Below are positions 46,876-54,481 of a DNA stretch of 62,913 bases, piece after piece. The stretch is from Marinitoga litoralis (GTDB taxonomy: Bacteria > Thermotogota > Thermotogae > Petrotogales > Petrotogaceae): positions 1 to 62,913 of the forward strand of contig NZ_JAFBDI010000010.1 of the NCBI RefSeq assembly GCF_016908145.1, given 5' to 3'. Below the pieces are notes generated by a model, which worked only from the letters and a program-made list of their open reading frames with translations, did not search any database and was not told the DNA's origin. Positions within the stretch are counted from its first letter, which is position 1; each line of letters starts with the position of its first letter. Made by a program: the position numbers and the translations under genes.

Positions 46876-47564
46876 ATGAAAAAACTATCTATCTTATTCA
46901 TTTTGTGTATTACTATTAATATTTTTCAATAACCTCTATAAACCCATTACCTTTTATTGATGATGATATTTTAAATTTGGATTTTATTAATAAATCAAAA
47001 TTTTCATTGAATTATGGAATTCTAAACTTCATTGAAATAGGTGGTGGAATATCAACAGAAGGAATAGCAAAAATTAAGATTAATACAAATTTTATTGAGC
47101 AAATCCCATTAACAAGCGCAATTAGTTTAGGATATTTTTCAGGTTTTTATTCATCAACTCAGGATAACTATTTCCTTTTATTAGATTGGATAATTGGGTA
47201 TAAAAATAAAAGAATTATATTATCAAATGGTACAATATTAACAGTGAATTTTTCCAGCTTGGTAACAATCTGTGATATTTCAAATTATAATACTGCAATA
47301 TGGAATATAAACGATTTTTCTTCGATAAGTGTAGAAAATCTACTTACCTGGTCAGATAAAGGATTTTCATATTCAACAATATATTTATATTTAAATGGAT
47401 TATTAAAAAATATATCCTTTATCAAAAATATAAATATAAGCGGTGGAATAAAAGAGGATTTACTAAATAATAATTTTGGTTTTATTTTTGGAGCATCTAT
47501 TGAAATAGATATACCAGAAAATATCAATAAATTAGAAAAATTATTAAATAAACTTAAAGATTAA
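46876..47564 (+). pseudogene. Outer-membrane beta-strand-rich protein, one frameshift
   Basis: ATG 46876 follows AAGGGTG and reads MKKLSILFILCITINIF, then hits TAA because the T run 46922-46926 is one base short. With an added T it continues SITSINPLPFIDDDILNLDF and joins the open frame to 47564, about 229 aa. Alternating hydrophobic/polar strands (NYGILNFIEIGGGIS, AISLGYFSGFYS) suggest a small outer-membrane barrel. No family recognised. Confidence 0.7.
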
Positions 47565-47572
47565 AAATACAG

Positions 47573-47608
47573 CCAAACTCCCTTGAAATAAAATTCTTCT
47601 CCTGCTTA
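47573..47608 (+). repeat. Intergenic repeat copy 2
   Basis: CCAAACTCCCTTGAAATAAAA followed by TTCTTCTCCTGCTTA; matches 44259-44294. It overlaps the left arm of the terminator below. Confidence 0.65.
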
Positions 47609-47625
47609 AGCAGGAGAAGAATTTT
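47590..47625. terminator. Bidirectional terminator, 36-bp perfect palindrome
   Basis: Arms 47590-47607 and 47608-47625 are exact complements (AAAATTCTTCTCCTGCTT). It lies between the convergent barrel-like gene and SGNH hydrolase gene, with A/T-rich ends serving as U-tracts both ways. Confidence 0.9.
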
Positions 47626-48295
47626 AATATGAATTATGTATTTGAATTATCATTTTTGCTAAATTATATGCACCATAATCATTTAAATGAACACCATCTA
47701 TTGTAGTAACTAAATTCCTCATTTTACTAGTAATTTTTGATATTAAAGGAGTTCTAACAAAAATAGAATCTAGTACCATACCAAAAGGATTTTTTGATAT
47801 AAAAGTGTTTGAATTTTTTACAACTTCTTTTTGCCACCCATTAAAATCTATATATTTAACATTATATCTTTTGCATATTTTTATTATTATTTCATTGTAT
47901 TCATCTACTTTCTTATTTAAATCACTATTTAAAATTTCTCCAATCATCGGAATGCTAACAACATAAACCTTCTTATGTTTTACCTTATTTATCATTTTTT
48001 CATAATTATTTTCAAATTCATCTTTTGTTTCTGAAGGAACCCTTCCAGATTTAATAATGCTTTCTATTGATCTTTCCCACATTTTTGAATAAGATCTTAA
48101 GAATGGCAATAATATATCATTTGTACCAATTTCTATTACTAATTCATCATATTTTTCAAAATTTAAAACCTCTAATCTTTTGGTAAGATTTAAAACAGTA
48201 TCTCCACCTAAACCAAAATTTATACCCTCTAAATATTTTACATAAGATACTCCAGGCTTACCTTCTGTTATACTATCTCCAAAACATGCTAACAT
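47624..48295 (-). CDS. SGNH/GDSL-type hydrolase
   Basis: 223 aa. Block I ACFGDSITEG with catalytic Ser8, Gly in GLGGDT (block II), block III IGTND, block V DGVHLNDYG with Asp and His. All four SGNH residues are present. No signal peptide, so a cytoplasmic esterase or deacetylase is likely. Substrate unknown. RBS GGGGAT before ATG 48295. Confidence 0.88.
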   Translation of the reverse strand: MLACFGDSITEGKPGVSYVKYLEGINFGLGGDTVLNLTKRLEVLNFEKYDELVIEIGTNDILLPFLRSYSKMWERSIESIIKSGRVPSETKDEFENNYEKMINKVKHKKVYVVSIPMIGEILNSDLNKKVDEYNEIIIKICKRYNVKYIDFNGWQKEVVKNSNTFISKNPFGMVLDSIFVRTPLISKITSKMRNLVTTIDGVHLNDYGAYNLAKMIIQIHNSY

Positions 48296-48338
48296 ATTAT
48301 CCCCTCCATACCAACGATTATACCAGAATTCTTTTAAG

Positions 48339-48381
48339 TTGACAATAATTTAAAATATATGATATAATTCACTCAGTGAAT
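48339..48381 (+). promoter_or_regulatory. Promoter with palindromic operator
   Basis: TTGACA (48339-48344), 18-nt spacer, TATAAT (48363-48368). ATTCACT-C-AGTGAAT (48367-48381), a perfect 15-bp palindrome, overlaps the end of the -10 and the likely transcription start. The gene downstream encodes a winged-helix regulator, so autorepression is likely. Confidence 0.78.
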
Positions 48382-48398
48382 GAAAAAGGAGTGAAATT

Positions 48399-49049
48399 AT
48401 GTTTAATTTTGAAGATTATACTTTTTTTAATCCATCTCCAAATTTTAGAGAATTAATGATTTTACAAATAATATCCAAAAATGAAAATGTTTCTCAAGAA
48501 ATGATAGCAAAAACAGTTGGTATTGTTCCATCTATGGTAAATCGTTATTTAAAGGACTTTGAGGATAAAAAATATATTATAAAAACAGGTGAAAACAGAA
48601 GAAAAATGAATTATGAAATTACCGCAGATGGTAAAAAAAGATTACAGTTTTTAACTGTATCTTTTATTAATGAAGTATCTAAAATATATGCTGAAACAAA
48701 AAAATCATTTAATAAGGTTTTAGATAAAATTGAAGATATGGGATATCAAAATATATTATTATATGGAGCAGGTGTTGTTGGAGGTATTGTATTAAAAGTA
48801 TTAACAAGTGAAAATATTAATGTTATTGGGTTTATTGATGATTCTATTTCAAAACAAGGAGATAAAATCCATGGTATTAATATATATTCTCCAAAAGAAG
48901 TAAAGAACATGGAATATGATATGATTATTATTGCTTCATTTAGACATTCTGAAGATATATTAAAAAATGCTAGAGAAAATGAATTATCAAACATATATAT
49001 ATTTAATATAGATGAAACAGGAAATGTTTCATTAGAAAAGGGGGAGTAA
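48399..49049 (+). CDS. Winged-helix regulator fused to sugar-epimerase/PglD-like Rossmann domain
   Basis: 216 aa. Residues 1-85 form a MarR-like winged helix (ILQIISKNENVSQEMIAKTVGIVPSMVNRYLKDFE, KMNYEITADGKKRLQ), a linker helix follows, and residues 115-216 form a Rossmann-like domain with LLYGAGVVGGIVLKVL, VIGFIDDS and DMIIIASF, as in PglD and sugar-biosynthesis proteins. It probably senses a nucleotide or nucleotide sugar and controls the adjacent aminotransferase gene 1 nt downstream. RBS AAAGGAGTGA. Confidence 0.8.
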   Translation: MFNFEDYTFFNPSPNFRELMILQIISKNENVSQEMIAKTVGIVPSMVNRYLKDFEDKKYIIKTGENRRKMNYEITADGKKRLQFLTVSFINEVSKIYAETKKSFNKVLDKIEDMGYQNILLYGAGVVGGIVLKVLTSENINVIGFIDDSISKQGDKIHGINIYSPKEVKNMEYDMIIIASFRHSEDILKNARENELSNIYIFNIDETGNVSLEKGE

Positions 49050-49050
49050 T

Positions 49051-50187
49051 ATGAAAATACCTTTATTTGATATGACTAGGCAATATGAATCTTTTAGAGA
49101 TGAAGTTTTAAATACTTTGGATAACATATTTAAAACAGGTAAAGTAATTTTAGGACCTCATGTTAAAGCACTGGAAGAAGAACTGGCTAATTATGTAGGA
49201 ACAAAATATGCAATTGGTGTTGCTAATGGTTCCGATGCTTTATTTTTATCTGTTAGAGCATTAAACATAAAAGAAGGAGATTATGTTATTACAACTCCTT
49301 ATACATTTTTTGCTACAGCTAGCTGTATAACTAGAAATGGTGCAACTCCAATATTTGTTGATGTTGAAGAAAAATATTATAATCTTGATCTTGATAAGGT
49401 TGAAGAAATTTTAAAAACTCATCCAGAAAAAGAAAAGATAAAGGCTATAATTCCAGTACATTTATTTGGAAAAACAATTGACTTAGATAGACTTCAATAT
49501 TTTAAAGAAAAATATGGAGTATATATTATAGAAGATGGTGCTCAATCCATTGGATCTAAATGGAATGAAAAAAATGCTTTTTCTTTTGGTGATTTAAGTA
49601 TAACATCATTCTTTCCAACAAAAAATCTTGGAGGATATGGGGACGGAGGAATGATATTTACCAATAATGAAGATTTAGCTAACAGGATAAGAAAGTTAAG
49701 AGTACACGGCTCCGCTAGGAAATATTACCATGATGAAGTAGGTTTTAATTCAAGGCTAGATGAAGTTCAAGCTGCAATACTTAGAATTAAATTAAAACAT
49801 CTTGATGAATACATAGAAAACAGAATTAATGTCGCAAAAAAATATGATGAGTTATTTAAAAAATATAATTTAACAGATTATATTGATTATCCAGAAGTTT
49901 TTGAAGATAAATCACATGTATATCATCAATACGTTATTACATTAAAAATAGGAAATAGAGACGAATTAAAAACATTTTTAACAGAAAAAGAAATTGGAAC
50001 TTCTATTTATTATCCAAAAGGATTACATCAACAAAAGTGTTTTGAATATTTAGGTTATAATGAGGGAGATTTACCAATAACAGAAAAAGCTACAAAATCA
50101 ACATTGGCATTACCAATATTCCCAGAATTAAGAAATGATGAAATAGAATATATTGTAAAATCAATATATGAATATTATAAAAAGTAG
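49051..50187 (+). CDS. DegT/DnrJ/EryC1-family sugar aminotransferase
   Basis: 378 aa, PLP-dependent fold-type I. Pyridoxal Lys191 lies in TSFFPTKNLGGYGDGG; other signatures are VANGSDALFLSVRAL, EDGAQSIGS and HQYVI near residue 290. The family transfers an amino group from Glu to a keto sugar nucleotide, for cell-envelope glycans. It starts right after the regulator stop, so expression is coupled. RBS GGGGGAG. Confidence 0.92.
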   Translation: MKIPLFDMTRQYESFRDEVLNTLDNIFKTGKVILGPHVKALEEELANYVGTKYAIGVANGSDALFLSVRALNIKEGDYVITTPYTFFATASCITRNGATPIFVDVEEKYYNLDLDKVEEILKTHPEKEKIKAIIPVHLFGKTIDLDRLQYFKEKYGVYIIEDGAQSIGSKWNEKNAFSFGDLSITSFFPTKNLGGYGDGGMIFTNNEDLANRIRKLRVHGSARKYYHDEVGFNSRLDEVQAAILRIKLKHLDEYIENRINVAKKYDELFKKYNLTDYIDYPEVFEDKSHVYHQYVITLKIGNRDELKTFLTEKEIGTSIYYPKGLHQQKCFEYLGYNEGDLPITEKATKSTLALPIFPELRNDEIEYIVKSIYEYYKK

Positions 50188-50208
50188 GTAGATAGCTACC
50201 TACTTTTT
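50179..50208. terminator. Bidirectional terminator
   Basis: Arms AAAAAGTAGGTAG (50179-50191) and CTACCTACTTTTT (50196-50208) around ATAG, between convergent aminotransferase and mntA genes. Confidence 0.9.
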
Positions 50209-50505
50209 ATATAACACTATTCCATGAGTATCAATATGGTTTTTTAAATCTAAATTATCTATTTTATTATAATCAACAATATCAAAAAAATAAGGCAAAT
50301 ATGTCTCTTCATTTAAATAAAAACTAATTTTTAATAGCAAATCACGTGTAATTTCTTTTCCTTTAATAGCAAGATCTATATCAGATCCTTTCTTATAATT
50401 CCCCATAGCCCTGCTTCCAAAAATCAAAACTTCTTCTATTTCTGGAATAGTTTTTATAAAATCTATAATAATTATTAAATGTTCTTCTTTTAAACCAAAT
50501 TTCAT
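50200..50505 (-). CDS. mntA: MntA-type nucleotidyltransferase antitoxin
   Basis: 101 aa. The minimal nucleotidyltransferase motif GSX10DXD is exact: G30-S31 and D42-I-D44 in FGSRAMGNYKKGSDIDLAI. MntA proteins neutralise HepT toxins by transferring AMP to a Tyr of the toxin. The ATG overlaps the end of the HepT-like gene by 4 nt. Acts in the cytoplasm as part of a type VII toxin-antitoxin pair. Confidence 0.88.
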   Translation of the reverse strand: MKFGLKEEHLIIIIDFIKTIPEIEEVLIFGSRAMGNYKKGSDIDLAIKGKEITRDLLLKISFYLNEETYLPYFFDIVDYNKIDNLDLKNHIDTHGIVLYKK

Positions 50506-50906
50506 TTCTTTAACTCCTTTAACATGTTTTCATAAAATTTGTCTAACTCTGGTAAATATATTCCTTTAATTTTTTTCACTATCTCCATTGCAGTATTTTC
50601 ATCATAAGTATGCACTGTCAAATTTCTATCTTCTAAAGCTTTGAGCCAATACTCCCCATTATCTATAATTTCAAGTTGAAATGCAAGTTTTATAGCTTCT
50701 CTTGGACTTTTTACGAGATACCCATTGTACTCTAAAAAGTCTTTTAATACTTTCCAGGATAATTCAAAAGACATTTCAAAAAATTGTATAATTCCTGCTC
50801 TATCTAATTCATCCATATCTTCCATATTGATATATTTTTTTAATAACTTATATGATTTTTCAAAATTTTGAAATCTTTGCTTCCAACGTATATCTTTTTT
50901 ATTCAT
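50502..50906 (-). CDS. hepT: HepT-type HEPN ribonuclease toxin
   Basis: 134 aa all-helical HEPN protein (HI0074-like). The catalytic motif RX4HXY is intact as R94-NLTV-H99-T-Y101. FFEMSFELSWKVLKDFLE is the conserved helix of this group. HepT cleaves RNA; the partner MntA modifies the Tyr region. RBS AAAGGAGAG before ATG 50906. The toxin gene comes first, with the antitoxin overlapping, as in known HepT/MntA operons. Confidence 0.88.
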   Translation of the reverse strand: MNKKDIRWKQRFQNFEKSYKLLKKYINMEDMDELDRAGIIQFFEMSFELSWKVLKDFLEYNGYLVKSPREAIKLAFQLEIIDNGEYWLKALEDRNLTVHTYDENTAMEIVKKIKGIYLPELDKFYENMLKELKK

Positions 50907-51089
50907 TAAAATCTCTCCTTTTATAATATATATTTATTATACCAAAAAAATAGTTCTTTAATTGTATTATAACAGATAAAATTTCTCTGATTTTTAAAAT
51001 TAAATTCAACAAAAATAGATGACATATATATGTATAAAATATATAAAAAATGGCCAGTATATATAAAATACATATAGGAAGTGTGTGAT

Positions 51090-51152
51090 ATGGCATATTA
51101 TGAATACGGTTACGGAAGAGAAATGTGACTTGGTAGAGGTGGTAGTAAATAA
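51090..51152 (+). CDS. Tiny Tyr/Gly-rich peptide with in-frame UGA
   Basis: ATG 51090 reads MAYYEYGYGREM, then TGA (51126-51128), then LGRGGSK and TAA at 51150-51152. The sequence on both sides has the same Gly/Arg/Tyr bias, so the frame seems to continue across the stop. GGA would give Gly, one change away. The upstream AGGAAG is only a fair RBS. A decayed or recoded micro-gene; low confidence. Confidence 0.35.
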
Positions 51153-51154
51153 AT

Positions 51155-51186
51155 ATAACCCAGTAGAAAATCTACTGGGTTATATT
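51155..51186. terminator. Bidirectional terminator
   Basis: Stem ATATAACCCAGTAGA (51155-51169) and its complement (51173-51187 region) around a short AAA loop. It ends the opposite flavoprotein gene and the small peptide frame. Confidence 0.8.
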
Positions 51187-51197
51187 TATTATAATTA

Positions 51198-52538
51198 TTA
51201 CATTTGTGCTAAAGCATCTTCTGCTGCTAAAGTTAATGGATAAGATGTTGGACCAGCTGTTAATAACGGGTGAGTCCCCACTTGCATTTTTATCAAATCT
51301 TTTATATTTACTTCTTTTTGAATTGCTAAACTCACAACATTTATCAATTCACCAACACTCTTTCCACCAACCATTTGAGCACCTAATAACAAACCACATT
51401 CTTTTGAGAATATTAATTTCAGTGATATTTTTGATGCATCTTCAAATTTTCCAGGATGTCTATCAATAACCTCTGCTCTACCTACTATTATATCAAATCC
51501 TTCTTCTTTTGCCATTCTCTCTGTAATACCTGCAGCTGCAAATGTTTTACTTCCTATAACTGTTGAATATACATTTAAAGAGCCTTTTACTGTTCTCAAT
51601 AATTTTAATTTATATAAATTATTTGCAGCAATTCTTGCATCAAATACTGCTGCAGATGCTAACATTAATCTTGATGGTTTTCCAGTGAAGAAATCTTTAT
51701 GTTGTACACAATCTCCAGCAGCATAGATATCCTCTACAGATGTTCTCATATAATCATCAGTTTCTATATATCCTAATTCTGTAACCTTTAATCCCATTTT
51801 TTTAGCTAATTCTGTATTTGGTTTATAGCCAGTTGCTAAAATTACTACATCTGCTGGTATTTTTTCACCATTATCTAATATTACTTTTTCTACTTTTTCA
51901 TTTCCGTATATTTCTTTTACTATAGTATCAGTTAATACAGTTACATTATCATTTTCAATTTCTTCTTTTGCAATATCTCCAAAATCAGAATCAAAAGATG
52001 CTGGCAATAATGAATCCCTTGCTTCTATTAATGTTACATTTTTCCCTGATTTTTTTATTTCATCAGCTACTTCTACTCCAATAAATCCTCCACCAATAAT
52101 AACAACATTTTCAGCATTTTTTATTTTTTCGTGAACTGTACCTAAATACTTGTAATTTTTTGGTATAGTATATACATTTTCTAAATTATGACCAGGTATT
52201 GGAATAATAAACGGTGTTGATCCTGTTGCAATAACTAATTTTTCATAATAATATTCTTTTCCTGATTTTGTAATTATTTTCTTTTCATCAATATTGCCAT
52301 CTACAACTTCATCAATTAATAATTCTATATTCATAGCTTTAAATTTTTCTTCAATTCCCATATAATCGCTTTCAACATTTCCAAGAGTATGAAAAATATA
52401 TGGTATTCCACATGGAACTAATTCTTTTTCTAATTTCTTTATTATTAATATCTTCTTATCCTTATATAATTTCCTTGAAGAAATTGCAGCAACCAATCCG
52501 GCCGCACTACCTCCAATAACTACTATATCATATTTCAT
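51198..52538 (-). CDS. CoA-disulfide reductase/NADH oxidase-like flavoprotein
   Basis: 446 aa. FAD motif VIGGSAAGLVAA, NAD motif VVIGGGFIGVEVA, second FAD motif DIYAAGDCV, dimer domain to the C terminus. The single redox Cys43 is in VPCGIPY, where CoA-disulfide reductases keep theirs. It lacks the His10 of the nox protein at 5607, so it is not a simple duplicate. Candidates are CoA-disulfide, polysulfide or NAD(P)H:acceptor reduction. RBS GGAGGTG before ATG 52538. Confidence 0.85.
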   Translation of the reverse strand: MKYDIVVIGGSAAGLVAAISSRKLYKDKKILIIKKLEKELVPCGIPYIFHTLGNVESDYMGIEEKFKAMNIELLIDEVVDGNIDEKKIITKSGKEYYYEKLVIATGSTPFIIPIPGHNLENVYTIPKNYKYLGTVHEKIKNAENVVIIGGGFIGVEVADEIKKSGKNVTLIEARDSLLPASFDSDFGDIAKEEIENDNVTVLTDTIVKEIYGNEKVEKVILDNGEKIPADVVILATGYKPNTELAKKMGLKVTELGYIETDDYMRTSVEDIYAAGDCVQHKDFFTGKPSRLMLASAAVFDARIAANNLYKLKLLRTVKGSLNVYSTVIGSKTFAAAGITERMAKEEGFDIIVGRAEVIDRHPGKFEDASKISLKLIFSKECGLLLGAQMVGGKSVGELINVVSLAIQKEVNIKDLIKMQVGTHPLLTAGPTSYPLTLAAEDALAQM

Positions 52539-52778
52539 TATAACACCTCCAAAAGTTTGTTATTTTTTTATCAATGTATAATAAAATTATATCCTTAATT
52601 TTGACATTTTTATTCTATCAAAAAATGTATATATATACATAAAATATATATTAAGGATTATAAAGTTTATATTAAAATTAGAATATTATAAATTTCTAAT
52701 ATTTATTTATTTATAAATATTTTATTTTTCTGAAATATAATTAATAAAAATGATATAATATATTAGGGAGGTGGAATT

Positions 52779-53255
52779 ATGTGGTTATTAATTTCTGATA
52801 CTCATGACAATATTCATAAAATGAAAGAAGTAGAAAAAATAATTGAAAGAGAAAATATTACAGCGGTTTTTCATTGCGGGGATTTCGTTGCACCATTTGT
52901 ATTACCATACATAATTAAAGATGGTATAGATTTTTATGGTGTTTTTGGTAATAATGACGGTGAAAAATTATTATTAAGTGAAAGGTCAAATAGAAGAATA
53001 TTACCTGGTCCTAGAGAAATAAATATTGAAGGTAAAAAAATACTAATGATGCATGAACCTTATGCTTTGCGCGCTGCTGAAAAAAGTGGTCTATATGATT
53101 TTGTATTTTTCGGGCATACCCATGAAATAGTGAGTAGAAAAGAAAATGGAACTGTTGTTGTAAATCCTGGTGAAGGCTCTGGATGGCTTAGCGGAAGAGC
53201 AACAATAGCATTAATTGATCCTGTTGATAAGGAAGTAAATATATTGGAAATATGA
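52779..53255 (+). CDS. YfcE/MJ0936-type metallophosphoesterase
   Basis: 158 aa. Ordered motifs: ISDTHDN, FHCGDF, GNNDGE, MHEPYAL, FFGHTHE, giving the two-metal site of the calcineurin-like fold. Length fits the YfcE/MJ0936 phosphodiesterases. Cytoplasmic; natural substrate not known. RBS AGGGAGGTG; TATAAT at 52754-52759 is the likely -10. The 52539-52778 gap holds no gene. Confidence 0.9.
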   Translation: MWLLISDTHDNIHKMKEVEKIIERENITAVFHCGDFVAPFVLPYIIKDGIDFYGVFGNNDGEKLLLSERSNRRILPGPREINIEGKKILMMHEPYALRAAEKSGLYDFVFFGHTHEIVSRKENGTVVVNPGEGSGWLSGRATIALIDPVDKEVNILEI

Positions 53256-53262
53256 AAACAAA

Positions 53263-53284
53263 AAAGCTCCCTTTAGGGAGCTTT
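53263..53284. terminator. Terminator between phosphoesterase and tRNA genes
   Basis: Stem AAAGCTCCC/GGGAGCTTT with a TTTA loop. Works for the plus gene and may end the minus-strand tRNA transcript. Confidence 0.8.
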
Positions 53285-53295
53285 AATTAATACTA

Positions 53296-53370
53296 TGGAG
53301 CGGAAAACGGGATTCGAACCCGCGACCCCCTGCTTGGCAAGCAGGTGCTCTACCACTGAGCTATTTCCGC
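53296..53370 (-). tRNA. tRNA-Gly (GCC)
   Basis: 75 nt with encoded CCA. Acceptor GCGGAAA/TTTCCGC, anticodon stem CTGCT around TGCCAAG with anticodon GCC, T-loop GGTTCGAATCC. First of three tandem minus-strand tRNA genes when read from the left. Confidence 0.97.
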
Positions 53371-53383
53371 ATACATAATAATT

Positions 53384-53469
53384 TGGTGCGCGAGGTGGGA
53401 CTTGAACCCACACGGGTAAATCCCACTGGATTCTAAGTCCAGCGCGTCTGCCAATTCCGCCACTCGCGC
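53384..53469 (-). tRNA. tRNA-Leu (UAG)
   Basis: 86 nt with encoded CCA and a long variable arm (GTGGGATTTACCCGT), as expected for Leu. Acceptor GCGCGAG/CTCGCGC; anticodon loop CTTAGAA gives UAG. Confidence 0.96.
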
Positions 53470-53490
53470 GTTGGCAGAGATATAAAAAAC

Positions 53491-53566
53491 TGGTGACCCG
53501 CCTGGGACTCGAACCCAGGGCCCCTTGATTAAAAGTCAAGTGCTCTACCGCCTGAGCTAGCGGGTC
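53491..53566 (-). tRNA. tRNA-Lys (UUU)
   Basis: 76 nt with encoded CCA. Acceptor GACCCGC/GCGGGTC, anticodon loop CTTTTAA giving UUU, T-loop GGTTCGAGTCC. Confidence 0.97.
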
Positions 53567-53803
53567 ACGCTCAATCACGATTATTATTATATATCATTTT
53601 TTTCATTTTGTCAAGTTAAGAAAAGATTTTTTTATTTAAGAAAAGGAGAATTTTATTTTTCTATATATTTAATCTAAACAAGTAATATCGATTTAGTAAT
53701 TTGATATTATCATTATATATAAAACAATATTTATTATTATATATCATAAGTATTTTCTAAATTTCAAATAAGCTATTGTAATTTTTTTGTAATAATATAG
53801 TGA

Positions 53804-53841
53804 TATAATATGACTAATAGGTCATATGACTATATGGTCAT
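53804..53841 (+). promoter_or_regulatory. TetR-regulated promoter with two abutting operators
   Basis: -10 TATAAT at 53804-53809. Two 16-bp inverted repeats follow without a gap: ATGAC-N6-GTCAT at 53810-53825 and again at 53826-53841. They lie between the -10 and the RBS of a TetR gene, so repressor binding would block transcription start. The bases 53579-53803 show nothing else. Confidence 0.85.
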
Positions 53842-53854
53842 AAGGAGTGATAAA

Positions 53855-54481
53855 ATGCCTAAAAAAACTTTTTTTAACCTTCCTGAGGAAAAGAGAAAAA
53901 AAATAATGGATGTTGCTCTTGAAGAATTTAGTAACAATTTATTCTCTAAGGTCAGCATAAATAAAATCGTGGAAAAGTCTGGAATATCTAAAGGAAGTTT
54001 TTATCAGTATTTTAATAATAAGAAAGACTTATACAAATATATATTAGATCAAATATTTAAATTAAAAATGGAATATTTATCAAATGCAATAAAAGGAAGA
54101 GATACAAATGATTTTTTTGAATCATTTGAAGCCATGATAGAAGCAGGTTTTAAATTAACTTTAGATTATCCATTATATGCAAAAATTGGACAAAATTTTA
54201 TGTTAGAAGATGAAAAGCTTATAGCTGAAATTACTGGAGAATATTCTACTCAAGGAGACGATTTTGTTTTTTCATTATTAAAAAAAGCACAAGATAATGG
54301 TGAAATATATGAGCATATTGATTTAAAATTGGTCTCTTTTCTAATTTCTAAAATATCTCTTTTTATATTAGATTATATAAAAATTAATAATGAAAGTATG
54401 GATTATGGAAATATTAAAAATATTCTTAATGATTTTATGTTTATCATTAAAAATGGAATAAGGAGGGGTAAAGATGATTAA
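53855..54481 (+). CDS. TetR-family repressor of ABC exporter
   Basis: ATG 53855 follows AAGGAGTGAT; upstream in-frame ATG would start inside the operator. 208 aa. N-terminal helix-turn-helix: KIMDVALEEFSNN...SINKIVEKSGISKGSFYQYFNNKKDLY, a textbook TetR signature. The C-terminal ligand domain is helical and unassigned. Overlaps the ABC ATPase gene by 8 nt, so it controls the exporter and itself. Confidence 0.92.
   Translation: MPKKTFFNLPEEKRKKIMDVALEEFSNNLFSKVSINKIVEKSGISKGSFYQYFNNKKDLYKYILDQIFKLKMEYLSNAIKGRDTNDFFESFEAMIEAGFKLTLDYPLYAKIGQNFMLEDEKLIAEITGEYSTQGDDFVFSLLKKAQDNGEIYEHIDLKLVSFLISKISLFILDYIKINNESMDYGNIKNILNDFMFIIKNGIRRGKDD

Noticed and set aside
50899-51096. 65-codon hydrophobic minus-strand frame before hepT
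   Set aside because: No RBS at its start and it overlaps the hepT RBS and start; AT-rich chance frame.
53273-53578. 101-codon minus-strand frame
   Set aside because: It lies wholly over three tRNA genes.
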